Positions 32,035-39,008 of a stretch of 64,000 nt of DNA are shown in pieces. The notes beneath the pieces are model-generated. The model saw only the letters and a list, made by a program, of their open reading frames with translations, was not told the DNA's origin and made no database searches. Numbering within the stretch: position 1 is the first letter of the stretch; each line of letters begins with the position of its first letter. Position numbers and translations under genes: made by a program. The stretch is from Streptomyces sp. NRRL F-525 (GTDB lineage Bacteria; Actinomycetota; Actinomycetes; Streptomycetales; Streptomycetaceae): contig NZ_JNXE01000005.1 of NCBI RefSeq assembly GCF_000716605.1, positions 248,001-312,000 on the forward strand. Reading direction: 5' to 3'.

Positions 32035-32268
32035 ATGGCTACGGCACCAGAAAAGCCGAGGGCTGGTCGGCGGGGCTACGACAATGGCCGCCCTTCCATT
32101 ATCGAATGGTTGAACGGCGTATCCGCGATCTGTGGAGAGTGTTTCGGGAGCCGTGAAGTCTGGTGCCCTGCGTGCGGTGGATTCGGTGGATGTGGCATCT
32201 GCAACGGCCGGGAAAAAGTCCGGTGCACTCAGTGCGCGGGCGGGCGCGTCACCGGGTATAGGTTTTGA
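32035..32268 (+). CDS. small multi-CxxC zinc-finger protein (DnaJ-type CxxCxGxG-like)
   Basis: The 77-residue protein has four Cys pairs (CGEC, CPAC, CGIC, CTQC) interleaved with Gly, closely resembling the zinc centre of DnaJ or of small anti-termination and RNA-binding zinc proteins. It is the third gene of the 31589-32268 operon. The role may be protein or nucleic-acid binding in the element's life cycle. Confidence 0.65.
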   Translation: MATAPEKPRAGRRGYDNGRPSIIEWLNGVSAICGECFGSREVWCPACGGFGGCGICNGREKVRCTQCAGGRVTGYRF

Positions 32269-32427
32269 AGTAGAGCTGAGCTGCGTGCCCAGAGCACACC
32301 AGAACGAGCCTCGCACTGATCAGAACGCCCGAGAACTGCCCCGTCCGAACGTCGTCCCCCGTGGCGTTCGGGCGGGGCTTCTGCATATCTGCAAGATGAA
32401 TGATCCGGAGCCCTCTCGGGTGAAACG

Positions 32428-32473
32428 AAAAAGCAGGGGTACCCCGAGCCGGCTCGGGGTACCCCTGCTTTTT
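32428..32473. terminator. 46-bp perfect palindrome, bidirectional terminator
   Basis: A 23-bp perfect inverted repeat (32428-32450 with 32451-32473) has five A at one end and T at the other. It lies between the convergent zinc-finger gene and the leftward gene ending at 32473, and should terminate transcription from both sides. The stretch 32269-32427 has no gene. Confidence 0.85.
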
Positions 32474-32748
32474 TAGTGGTCTTTCAGTGATCTCTTGGAA
32501 CAGCGCCGATCGGGCAAGACCAGGTGAGTCACTGTGATGCAGAGCTGGTTCCCGCACCGGTTCTCGAAGGTGTTCGCGATGATCGGCCCTCGGTACTTCT
32601 TCGCCGTGAGATATCTCTTCACTAGAGTTTCACGGCCGCGCCCAAAAACGGGCTCACCCTGCGCCGTGGTCTTCCCTTTCCAGACTCGACAGCCAGTCTC
32701 GATAACCGGGATAGACAACATCATGATCTCATCGAGCGGTGTCTTCAC
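32473..32748 (-). CDS. HNH-like small protein with degenerate active site
   Basis: The 91-residue protein (GTG start, GGAAAGG site) resembles the C-terminal part of phage HNH endonucleases. GCRVWKGKTTAQGEPVFGRG is followed by KKYRGPIIANTFENRCGNQL and CITVTHL. The normal first His of the motif (in HxC) is replaced by Phe/Glu, so catalysis looks lost, while the Cys/Cys/His structural zinc set remains. It may be a DNA-binding relic. It lies just downstream of the capsid gene. Confidence 0.5.
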   Translation of the reverse strand: MKTPLDEIMMLSIPVIETGCRVWKGKTTAQGEPVFGRGRETLVKRYLTAKKYRGPIIANTFENRCGNQLCITVTHLVLPDRRCSKRSLKDH

Positions 32749-32833
32749 TCTTTAACCTTTCCCCCGAGTAATATTCCTTCTCAGATTGCGGGGAACGGAG
32801 CAATCAAACCCCGTTCCCCGCACTGTCAGCCGC

Positions 32834-34003
32834 TTAGCTAGGGGCAGCCTTCACGATCTGCGCCGAAGAAGTCTCGGCCAGAGAAACGCCAGCAACTCGC
32901 ATAGTCAGCTTGAAGCCCACCTGGTCGGAGTCGAATCGAGCGTCCTCGGAAACCTTCACCGAGGCATTGCGGCGAATGCCAACCATGATGCGCGAGCCAT
33001 CAGCCACCGCCACGGTCTTGGGCGGCAGGAAGGCACTCGGAAGGATCGGCAGACCCCATGCAGTCGAAGCGGGAGAGTCAACCGGAGAGCCACCCTGGTA
33101 GGTGCCAGAACCAGCGGCCTTTTCCTTTCGGAGAGCCGCAGCCATATCAACGGAAGCCCATACGACAGAAGGCGTTCCGTTCATAGACTCGATCCGGGCC
33201 ACGGCGTCCGCCAAATCGTCGTAAGTGATCGACGTCTTTCCGGAACCAAGAGTCGTAGAGACGCCCCGAGAAAGAATGCCCTTGATCGGATTGGTCCCCG
33301 ACCCGGTGAACGCGTCAGCGTCGAACTTGAGGCTAGCGTCACGAAGAAGGTTGCTAGCAATCACGTTACGCAGATTGACGGCACTGTCTTCCAACACCTC
33401 GACGGACGCCCACTGAATGCGGCCGATCTTCTGACTTTCGAACTTAACCTCACCCCAGACCATTTCCCCTTCCGGGATGGTCTGACCCTCTTCTACGTAA
33501 TCACCGCCAGTAGAAGAGACAAGCTGGGGAACCGAGAAGGTATCCGAATTGAACGGGACTATGCTGTCGGCAGGGAGACCCCGGAGGAAGGTCGAGTTAG
33601 CCTTTAGCGCGTCTACGTACTTGGAAGCCGTCTCGGACGGCACCGTATAGCCACCACTGCTCGGAGAATTCTCGGCGATAAGTTCGCGGTACTCGTTCGC
33701 GGACGGCATCAGGCCGCGCCACGAATCCCCCTTGTCCTGATGCCGGTTCCCGGTCGGTGCGAACAGGCCGGAGCGCGAAGTCAGAGACCGGACCTCGGCT
33801 TCCCGCTCGCCCCGCTCGACAGCATCTCGGGCCTCGGCCTCGTAACCGTTGATATCAACGTCGAGACGCTCGATGCGCTCTCGCTTTTCGGCGTCCGAAA
33901 GGTTCGCGTCGTCCCGCACGGCGCGCATCTCGGCAACGAGTTTCGCACGCTTCTCCAGAGCAGCCTTAGCGTGAGCCTTGAACAGGGGAGGGCAGTTAGT
34001 CAT
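32834..34003 (-). CDS. HK97-fold phage major capsid protein
   Basis: The 389-residue protein has an N-terminal charged coiled coil (about 8-75) like the delta/scaffold region of HK97-type capsid proteins. The capsid domain follows: SSGGYTVPSETASKYVDALK for the start of the fold, SVPQLVSSTGGDYVEEGQTI, GRIQWASVEVLEDSAVNLRN for the spine helix region and a C-terminal ESMNGTPSVVWASVDMAAAL. AAGGA precedes the ATG. Capsid genes are normally flanked by protease and portal genes; neither is present, so the protein would assemble with a helper phage or redirect its packaging, by inference. Confidence 0.9.
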   Translation of the reverse strand: MTNCPPLFKAHAKAALEKRAKLVAEMRAVRDDANLSDAEKRERIERLDVDINGYEAEARDAVERGEREAEVRSLTSRSGLFAPTGNRHQDKGDSWRGLMPSANEYRELIAENSPSSGGYTVPSETASKYVDALKANSTFLRGLPADSIVPFNSDTFSVPQLVSSTGGDYVEEGQTIPEGEMVWGEVKFESQKIGRIQWASVEVLEDSAVNLRNVIASNLLRDASLKFDADAFTGSGTNPIKGILSRGVSTTLGSGKTSITYDDLADAVARIESMNGTPSVVWASVDMAAALRKEKAAGSGTYQGGSPVDSPASTAWGLPILPSAFLPPKTVAVADGSRIMVGIRRNASVKVSEDARFDSDQVGFKLTMRVAGVSLAETSSAQIVKAAPS

Positions 34004-34040
34004 GGTGTTCCTTCATTGGTCGCGGCCGGAAATGGCCATG

Positions 34041-34077
34041 AAAAAACCGCCCATCACCCTGATTTCGGGTGGGGCGG
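34041..34077 (-). terminator. intrinsic terminator between zinc-ribbon and capsid genes
   Basis: On the minus strand a hairpin (CCGCCC at 34047-34052 with GGGCGG at 34072-34077, extended by CACCC at 34055-34059 with GGGTG at 34067-34071) is followed by a run of six U. It lies 38 bases upstream of the capsid start, so the capsid gene needs its own promoter, or read-through, or anti-termination. Confidence 0.75.
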
Positions 34078-34098
34078 CTAGCTATGTATGAAATTTGT

Positions 34099-34287
34099 TT
34101 ACGGAGATGCTTCAGCGCGTAACACGCGCTGAAGCTCAATCCGCTCTACGAAGCGGACTCTGCGCGTAATCTTGCGCGCTAGGTTCTTGCAAGAAGGGCC
34201 GCAATACCGGGGCGGACGACCAGGGCCGTATTCGGTATCGAAGGGCTTCTCACAAGCCCAGCACTTCAGCTCGACTGTGTTCTTCAT
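34099..34287 (-). CDS. small zinc-ribbon protein
   Basis: The 62-residue protein has a four-Cys zinc ribbon: CWACEKPFDTEYGPGRPPRY followed by C and a second CxxxC-like pair (CGPSC). A basic helix (KNLARKITRRVRFVERIELQ) follows it. It resembles tiny phage proteins with an RRYC..C ribbon that bind nucleic acid. A terminator follows it. The stretch 34288-34595 to its right holds no gene, only a hairpin (GTAGCGCG at 34337-34344 with CGCGCTAC at 34353-34360) and presumably two divergent promoters. Confidence 0.6.
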   Translation of the reverse strand: MKNTVELKCWACEKPFDTEYGPGRPPRYCGPSCKNLARKITRRVRFVERIELQRVLRAEASP

Positions 34288-34595
34288 GTTCCATGCCTCT
34301 TCGAGGTTCAGCTTTCACCCTTCATAGAACCGTTAGGTAGCGCGAAACATCACGCGCTACCCGGCTCGATACTGCGCAATCCTCTGAATGCCTCGGCCGA
34401 GTTACGAACCGGCTATCAGGCCCACGGGTTCCGGCTAACCCCCGCGCGTTCACGGGGAGGGAAAGACGCGGGTGCGTAAAGTGATCCCAAAAAAGTTTCA
34501 GATCCCCCCTCCCCCTGACGTACAGCGCAAAGCGCCGCCATGAAAGATCAGAGAAGGGCCCTGCAAGGCAAAGAGACTTGTACTAGCCTGCGCGC

Positions 34596-35297
34596 ATGAC
34601 AACCGCGCATCAGCAGCTACTCGCCATCAACTTGGGAGCATGGACTCCGGAAGACTGGTCTGCCGCTGCGACGGTCGCCACGGCGATCTTCACCATCTTT
34701 ACCGTTGGTATCGCCCTGGCTGCCGCGCTGTACGCGAAGCAGCAAGTTGACTTGGCTCGGCAGTTGAGAGAAGAGCAGGCTCAACCCTTCGTCGTTGTCG
34801 ACTTCGCCGACAATCCGGTGATGAGGCAAGGCATCGACTTTGTCGTTGAGAACATGGGGCAGACACTCGCGAGGAACGTCAAGATCGTCGTCGATCCTCC
34901 ATTTGCAACGACATTCGACCAGTACGGGTATCCGTTGAAGGACGCTCCGCTCATTACCGAGGGAATCCCGTCGCTTCCGCCAAGGAAGCGAATCACTGCG
35001 CTATTCGATGGAGCCCCCGAACGTCGTGAATCGGGGTTGCCCATGAAGTACACCGCTACAGTTCGTTTCGAGGATGCCCACGGCAGGGCGCAGGAGCCGT
35101 TGACTTACATCCTCGATCTGTCTATTCGCTACAGCCTGCTTTCACCCACCGAGTACGGCATGTCCGATGCTGCTGAGGCCCTACGAAAGATTGCTAAAAT
35201 GCTAGAGGAGTCTCGGCGTGATTTGCGTACGGAACTCAGGCGGAGGCAAGCAGAGCGAACAGTGGAAGGGAATACAGGCGAGAGTTCCACCGATTAA
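34596..35297 (+). CDS. membrane-anchored protein of unknown function, element cargo
   Basis: The 233-residue protein has one N-terminal membrane helix (about 22-46, AATVATAIFTIFTVGIALAA) followed by a soluble domain of beta type (PFVVVDFADNP, DFVVENMGQTLARNVKIVV). It ends in a charged coiled coil. Proteins with this layout are frequent in actinomycete islands and often act as regulators or cargo; no function is established. There is no evident ribosome site, so the message may be leaderless. It is followed by a weak hairpin at 35298-35320. Confidence 0.6.
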   Translation: MTTAHQQLLAINLGAWTPEDWSAAATVATAIFTIFTVGIALAAALYAKQQVDLARQLREEQAQPFVVVDFADNPVMRQGIDFVVENMGQTLARNVKIVVDPPFATTFDQYGYPLKDAPLITEGIPSLPPRKRITALFDGAPERRESGLPMKYTATVRFEDAHGRAQEPLTYILDLSIRYSLLSPTEYGMSDAAEALRKIAKMLEESRRDLRTELRRRQAERTVEGNTGESSTD

Positions 35298-35550
35298 AGG
35301 TCGGGGCCCTCGGCCGACCTCTAACCTTGATGCAAGTATTTAGCTTGGTAGGGGGCGCCCCACTAAGGTGCCCCTCTTACTTCGACATCCAGCCTTCACC
35401 CCTCGGCCAGGCTTGCTCCTAGGGCGTTCTATTGCCTCGGCTGAAGTTGCACGGCCCGCAGGCCGGGCGAAGGTTCTCTATGTCATTCGTTCCGCCTCGG
35501 CTGAGCGGAACTTACCAAACCAAAAGCCCTCTTCCCGAGAAAAGGCCGCC

Positions 35551-35811
35551 ATGCCGAAGTGGATAATCACCGCGCACACATTTGACCCACCGCCCGCGAT
35601 GCGCACGGTTTCGAATATCGAAGGAGATGAGGCGGAAGCTCTCAAGGAGCTCCATGTAATCATAAACACATACAATCCGGTCATCAAAAAAGTCACCCGT
35701 CGCGAGATGTATAGATACTCCGAACGCCAGTATTTGGTGCGGATTCACGGGAGCTGGAACATAGTCGAATACTTCATTCAATTGGGCGAACTATGCGATC
35801 AGCCGTGGTAG
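35551..35811 (+). CDS. small protein of unknown function
   Basis: The 86-residue reading frame (ATG 35551 after AAAGG) has a mixed alpha/beta pattern (KWIITAHTFDPPPAMRTVSN, then the basic stretch VIKKVTRREMYRYSERQYLV). It overlaps the end of the leftward HNH remnant by 38 bases. The bases before it (35321-35550) carry several short hairpins and no gene. Function unknown; the frame is moderately supported. Confidence 0.45.
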   Translation: MPKWIITAHTFDPPPAMRTVSNIEGDEAEALKELHVIINTYNPVIKKVTRREMYRYSERQYLVRIHGSWNIVEYFIQLGELCDQPW

Positions 35812-35959
35812 CCGGCCGTGAATAGCAGATAGAGCAGACTGGATTATCCGCGAGGATCGCGGCTCTAGCTTTCCGATATTGAGTTGTGTCACGCGCCCGG
35901 GCCGAAGGGCGTGTGTGCTTTCTCTTCTGAATCCCGTCGCTTCGCTCCGGACCGGGCAC
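35774..35959 (-). pseudogene. HNH endonuclease N-terminal remnant
   Basis: The 61-residue frame matches the start of phage HNH endonucleases: a basic lead, then TTQYRKARAAILADNPVCSI and CYSRPATTADRIVRPIE. At the position of the catalytic DHI triad the sequence reads DRI, and the frame stops where the second half of the domain should begin. In intact HK97-type phages the HNH gene lies beside the packaging genes, so this looks like a relic of such a region. Confidence 0.5.
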
Positions 35960-36037
35960 ACGGCTCAGGGCGGGAGCCGAGCGGATAGAGTCGCTTACAG
36001 CGGTTGTACATAGACATAGGCATAGCTACTCCAATAG

Positions 36038-36315
36038 AGCGCCCCTGCAGGGGACGCTTTTAGATAGAAAGAGTTAGGGCACCCTCGGCGGGGTGCCCGT
36101 AGTGAGGTTGTCTCGCCCTGGCCTCCGTTACTCGGCCAGGGCGAGAAGCGAGCGGCAGAGAGCTTCTATAGAGCAGCGCCCTTCGGGGGGCGCTGCCTCT
36201 CTAAGGCCATAACTTCTCCTGGCCTTGATCGGCCAGGGCATAGCTGCGTAGCGGAGCGCAGCAGCTAACGGCCCCGGAAGGGTCCTTACTAAGGCCATAA
36301 GTAGCCGAGGGCCGT
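36038..36315. other. non-coding region with seven hairpins
   Basis: Between the HNH remnant and the winged-helix gene lie 356 bases without a supported gene. Stems are at 36038-36058 (terminator-like, with T-run), 36077-36098, 36112-36145 (12 bp), 36173-36196 (9 bp), 36218-36237, 36243-36262, and the long-range pair 36268-36274 with 36309-36315. A direct repeat AAGGCCATAA occurs at 36203 and 36291. It may be a structured RNA, a packaging or replication site, or the 3' end of the leftward transcript. Confidence 0.6.
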
Positions 36316-36753
36316 TCAGGCTGCCCCGGCGAACCACTCCGCATCATCGATCCACCCCAGGCATTCCGAGGAACGCTCACCAGCAAGGAGTCGGAACGTC
36401 GTCTTCGCTCCGCGTTTGCTCCCGACCGTTTCAACTTCCAGCCATCCGGCATCGGTTAGAGCTTTTGCCCCGCGTTCGGTGTAGCGGCGCAGGTTCCCGG
36501 CCCGGTCACGCACGCCGACGGCATCAGCGAGCGAACGCCATGGAATGGTGACCTCGGATTCGTCGCCGCACAGGCGGGCTATCTGCCTGGCCACGGCCTG
36601 ACCGCTGCGCGGGACGCACTGAACTGCGTCGGCGTACCACAGGGCGGCTTGCCCGGTCGGCAGTGCCGTCTCAGCCGCGAGGGCAACCCCGCGCTTCCGT
36701 AGCTTCACTCTGCTGATCTCGATAGCGTCCGCATACCGTTCGAGAAACGTCAT
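36316..36753 (-). CDS. winged-helix DNA-binding-like protein
   Basis: The 145-residue protein has a helical N-terminal half and a winged-helix-like C-terminal half (IPWRSLADAVGVRDRAGNLR, then YTERGAKALTDAGWLEVETV and a GSKRGAKTTFRLL wing). GGAG lies nine bases upstream of the ATG. Such proteins in small elements serve as replication or gene-control factors. It is encoded on the same strand as the integrase, about 400 bases downstream of it. Confidence 0.6.
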   Translation of the reverse strand: MTFLERYADAIEISRVKLRKRGVALAAETALPTGQAALWYADAVQCVPRSGQAVARQIARLCGDESEVTIPWRSLADAVGVRDRAGNLRRYTERGAKALTDAGWLEVETVGSKRGAKTTFRLLAGERSSECLGWIDDAEWFAGAA

Positions 36754-36890
36754 TCACGTAGCTCCATTTCAGGTGGGGCATAAGGAAGGCCCCGACTTGA
36801 GTGCTGGGCTGTGATCCGGTTGTACGTCAGGGAGGGTGGCGGAATCAAAGGTGGTTGCGACATAACATCAAACGACTGGCGGTTTCAATG

Positions 36891-36929
36891 GAAGGTGTTT
36901 AAACGGGCACCGCAGAAGGTGTTTAAACG
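36891..36929. repeat. 15-bp direct repeat containing GTTTAAAC
   Basis: GAAGGTGTTTAAACG occurs at 36891-36905 and 36915-36929, spaced 24 bp. It contains the palindrome GTTTAAAC and lies in the 408-bp gap between the winged-helix gene and the integrase. It could be an operator for the winged-helix protein or an iteron-like site. The rest of 36754-37018 shows no gene. Confidence 0.5.
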
Positions 36930-37018
36930 ATTCCTTTGACTTCGCCAGGGGGTTGCGATGCAAGGTTCCTTCACCACTAGCACCTGGCGCATGGCCTCGG
37001 GGTCGAGACAGGGGGAAT

Positions 37019-37099
37019 ATGCGCGTTGTAACCGTGATCCAGGATCAGGACGGTAACCGGAGAGTTGTTGCTGATGTCGTCTATCCCTCCGAGAGTTGA
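37019..37099 (+). CDS. possible 26-residue peptide with good ribosome site
   Basis: An ATG at 37019 preceded by AGGGGGA opens a 26-codon frame (MRVVTVIQDQDGNRRVVADV, ending in PSES) that stops six bases before a strong terminator. An overlapping frame from an ATG near 36958, also with AGGGGG, is possible. It could be a tiny gene or a leader peptide; nothing identifies it. Confidence 0.4.
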   Translation: MRVVTVIQDQDGNRRVVADVVYPSES

Positions 37100-37105
37100 C
37101 ATAAG

Positions 37106-37135
37106 AAATGCCCCCTCCTTCCGGAGGGGGCATTT
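37106..37135. terminator. intrinsic terminator after the integrase gene
   Basis: A 13-bp stem (37106-37118 with 37123-37135) with loop TTCC is bordered by A on the left and TTTT on the right. It can end both the leftward integrase transcript and the rightward small-peptide transcript. Confidence 0.8.
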
Positions 37136-37161
37136 TGGTTTCGCGGAGTGTGCCGGTATGG

Positions 37162-38739
37162 CTAACTCCAGTTGTTGTCCATCCTGATCAGTCGCTTCTC
37201 GACATCGTGCGGAATGATCAACCTCCCCAACAGTTCCCCATCGTCCTGTTTTCCAAGTTCGAAAGTGATTCCGGCGCTCAGTAGATCTTTTTCCATGGCT
37301 TCTACACCACCGGTCTTCCAATGTTGGCTGTAGGTAATACCGGTGCTTTCGTAGACCCACCTGTCTTTTGTGGACTCCGGGTCGATCTTCGTCAAGTCGT
37401 TCATGAGAGCGTCTAGTGTGGTCTCTGCCTTCTCGCGGATGAATCCGGCCTTATCGAACCTTCCGCCGGGCTCCAGCCCAGACATGTAGTAGGCGATGGA
37501 ATCTTCCAGTCGCTTCCGCTCACGCCTGTTCTCGTCGCCTCGGGCGTACTCACGGCGGATCACCTCGAAATCACCCAGGGCCTCAAAGACGGCCTGTGCC
37601 AGAGCCGAGTACACATGCTCAGGATCTGGTGTCACGAATCCGGGCTTCCGGCACTCGGGGCACCGCAAGTATCGGTACTCTTTCGCTTCGCCAGTAGAGA
37701 GCGTTTTGTAGTTGTTCGTTTCGTTAACGTTTCTACCGCACTGGTGTTTCATGACGCCGAGGAACCTGGTGGGACGGCGGTTCTTCTCATGATGGCGCTT
37801 GTTCTTCGAGCGGGTGGCAAGTGCTGCTTGTACGTTCTCGAACTCTTCATCAGTCAAGATCGGGTTATCCGTGACCCGAATTTCCTGGCCGTTCTTGTCC
37901 AGTACCGGTGTGGATTTGTAGGTGACCGCTTTCGTTCCTCCCTCCGTGCGAATCCCCTTAACGGCAGGATTCCTAAGGGTCCTGAGAACTTGCTGGTTGT
38001 TCCATTTCCCGTTGCTGTAGGTCGGCACCTTGGCCCTGTCAAGGACCTTAGCGATTCGGTTTGCCGGAACCCCCCGCATCGCAGCTTCGTACATGTAGCG
38101 CACTACCCGCGCTTGCTTGGGATCTTGTACTAGACGGAGTTTCCCGCGCACCCTGCCAGTCTTGTAGCCATACGATGGCTTACCGATACGCCATTGGTCC
38201 TGCTGCTTAGTGTATTCCCAGTGGGATGAAACGCGGGTTTTGGTGTTGGCGGCTTCAATCTCTGCAACTGCCGCGACGAATGTCACCATTGCCTGGGCCA
38301 TGGGAGATGACAGGTCCAGCGTGTCATTCAGGGAAATCAGGTTCTTCCCGAACTTCTCGCACCACTTGATGACCTCGTGCAGGTCGGAAATTCGCCTAAT
38401 GAACCGGTCCAGCTTCCAGAACAGAATCAGGTCGAACTCAGGTATCCGGTTGTTGAGCCAATCTCCAAGTTCCTTACGCTCCCAAGGTGCTTTCTTGGTT
38501 GCAGAAACTCCGAGGTCCCGGGCCACACCGACAACCCTGACGCCCTCTCGGATGGCATGGCGACGAAGGTCAAGTTCCTGCCGCGCTGGGCTGGTGGTGT
38601 CCTCCGTGAGGATGGACAGGCGTACCGACAGGAGCCCACGGGGCGCACCCTCCGGTAGCGCATCGTTCCGGTCCTGGAGTTCGGCCAGCTCTGCCAGTTC
38701 GTCAGGGGTCCACTCGGGAGCGGTCTTCGTAGCGGTCAT
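37162..38739 (-). CDS. int: large serine recombinase (site-specific integrase)
   Basis: The 525-residue protein has the serine-recombinase catalytic domain with an N-terminal extension of about 35 residues: VRLSILTEDTTSPARQ, in which Arg40 and the nucleophile Ser42 fit the RxS motif. FDLILFWKLDRFIRRISDL and MAQAMVTFVAAVAEIEAANT follow. The recombinase domain (GKPSYGYKTGRVRGK, RNPAVKGIRTEGG), a zinc ribbon (HQCGRNVN to CPECRKPG) and a coiled-coil C-terminus complete the large-serine-integrase layout. It integrates the element by recombination between attP and the lysE attB. I see no ribosome site. It lies 33 bp from attR. Confidence 0.93.
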   Translation of the reverse strand: MTATKTAPEWTPDELAELAELQDRNDALPEGAPRGLLSVRLSILTEDTTSPARQELDLRRHAIREGVRVVGVARDLGVSATKKAPWERKELGDWLNNRIPEFDLILFWKLDRFIRRISDLHEVIKWCEKFGKNLISLNDTLDLSSPMAQAMVTFVAAVAEIEAANTKTRVSSHWEYTKQQDQWRIGKPSYGYKTGRVRGKLRLVQDPKQARVVRYMYEAAMRGVPANRIAKVLDRAKVPTYSNGKWNNQQVLRTLRNPAVKGIRTEGGTKAVTYKSTPVLDKNGQEIRVTDNPILTDEEFENVQAALATRSKNKRHHEKNRRPTRFLGVMKHQCGRNVNETNNYKTLSTGEAKEYRYLRCPECRKPGFVTPDPEHVYSALAQAVFEALGDFEVIRREYARGDENRRERKRLEDSIAYYMSGLEPGGRFDKAGFIREKAETTLDALMNDLTKIDPESTKDRWVYESTGITYSQHWKTGGVEAMEKDLLSAGITFELGKQDDGELLGRLIIPHDVEKRLIRMDNNWS

Positions 38740-38772
38740 GGGCGCGAGCGTACAGGCAGTTGGATTCTGGAA

Positions 38773-38791
38773 CGTTCTTCGTGCAGTTCGT
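38773..38791 (+). repeat. attR core (19-bp direct repeat)
   Basis: This is an identical copy of the 19-mer at 29289-29307. Beyond it host-type lysE sequence resumes in frame. The distance between the copies gives an element of 9,484 bp. Confidence 0.85.
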
Positions 38792-39008
38792 CGACCCGGG
38801 GTACGCCTACCCCGCCCTGTCGTTCGTCGTGCTCGGCGCCTTCGCGCAGCTGGCGAGCTTCCTGTACCTCAGTGCCCTGATCTTCAGCGGGACCCGGCTG
38901 GCGACGGCCTTCCGCCGTCGCAGGCGGCTCGCGGCGGGCGCCACCTCGGCGGCGGGGGCGCTGTTCCTGGGCTTCGCGCTGAAGCTCTCACTGGCCAGCT
39001 CCGTGTAA
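38792..39008 (+). pseudogene. stranded native 3' end of lysE
   Basis: This fragment encodes DPGYAYPALSFVVLGAFAQL through to the natural end of a LysE-family exporter and is in the same frame as the 5' part at 28868-29307 when the element is removed. It has host codon use. It has no start of its own and is not expected to be expressed. Its stop abuts the stop of the convergent monooxygenase gene. Excision would rebuild the native gene exactly. Confidence 0.9.

Larger units (their letters stand above)
29289..38791. mobile_element. 9.48-kb integrated capsid-bearing phage-satellite-like element
   Basis: The element is bounded by 19-bp direct repeats within the split lysE gene. It carries a large serine integrase gene 33 bp from its right end, an XRE/DUF6879 regulator operon, tiny zinc-ribbon and HNH-like genes and an HK97-type major capsid gene. 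GC is visibly lower than in the flanks and AT-rich codons are common. There is no terminase, portal, prohead protease, tail or lysis gene, and no Tra or Rep gene of the AICE type. The size and content recall the M. tuberculosis elements phiRv1 and phiRv2 and capsid-forming phage satellites. The assignment as a satellite rather than a decayed prophage is inference. Confidence 0.85.

Noticed and set aside
32132..32476. A 114-codon rightward frame over the zinc-finger gene
   Set aside because: It overlaps the CxxC-rich gene in another frame, has no ribosome site and runs into the palindromic terminator.
32786..33607. A 273-codon rightward frame antisense to the capsid gene
   Set aside because: It has no recognisable motif and lies opposite a clear HK97 capsid protein.
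36201..36452. A leftward 83-codon frame overlapping the winged-helix gene
   Set aside because: It lies out of frame with the better-supported 145-residue protein and runs into the hairpin region.
29289..38791. The element as an actinomycete integrative conjugative element (AICE)
   Set aside because: No Tra (FtsK/SpoIIIE-like), Rep, Spd or tyrosine integrase gene is present; a capsid gene and serine integrase point to a phage origin.
29289..38791. The element as a complete prophage
   Set aside because: The 9.5 kb lacks terminase, portal, protease, tail and lysis genes.
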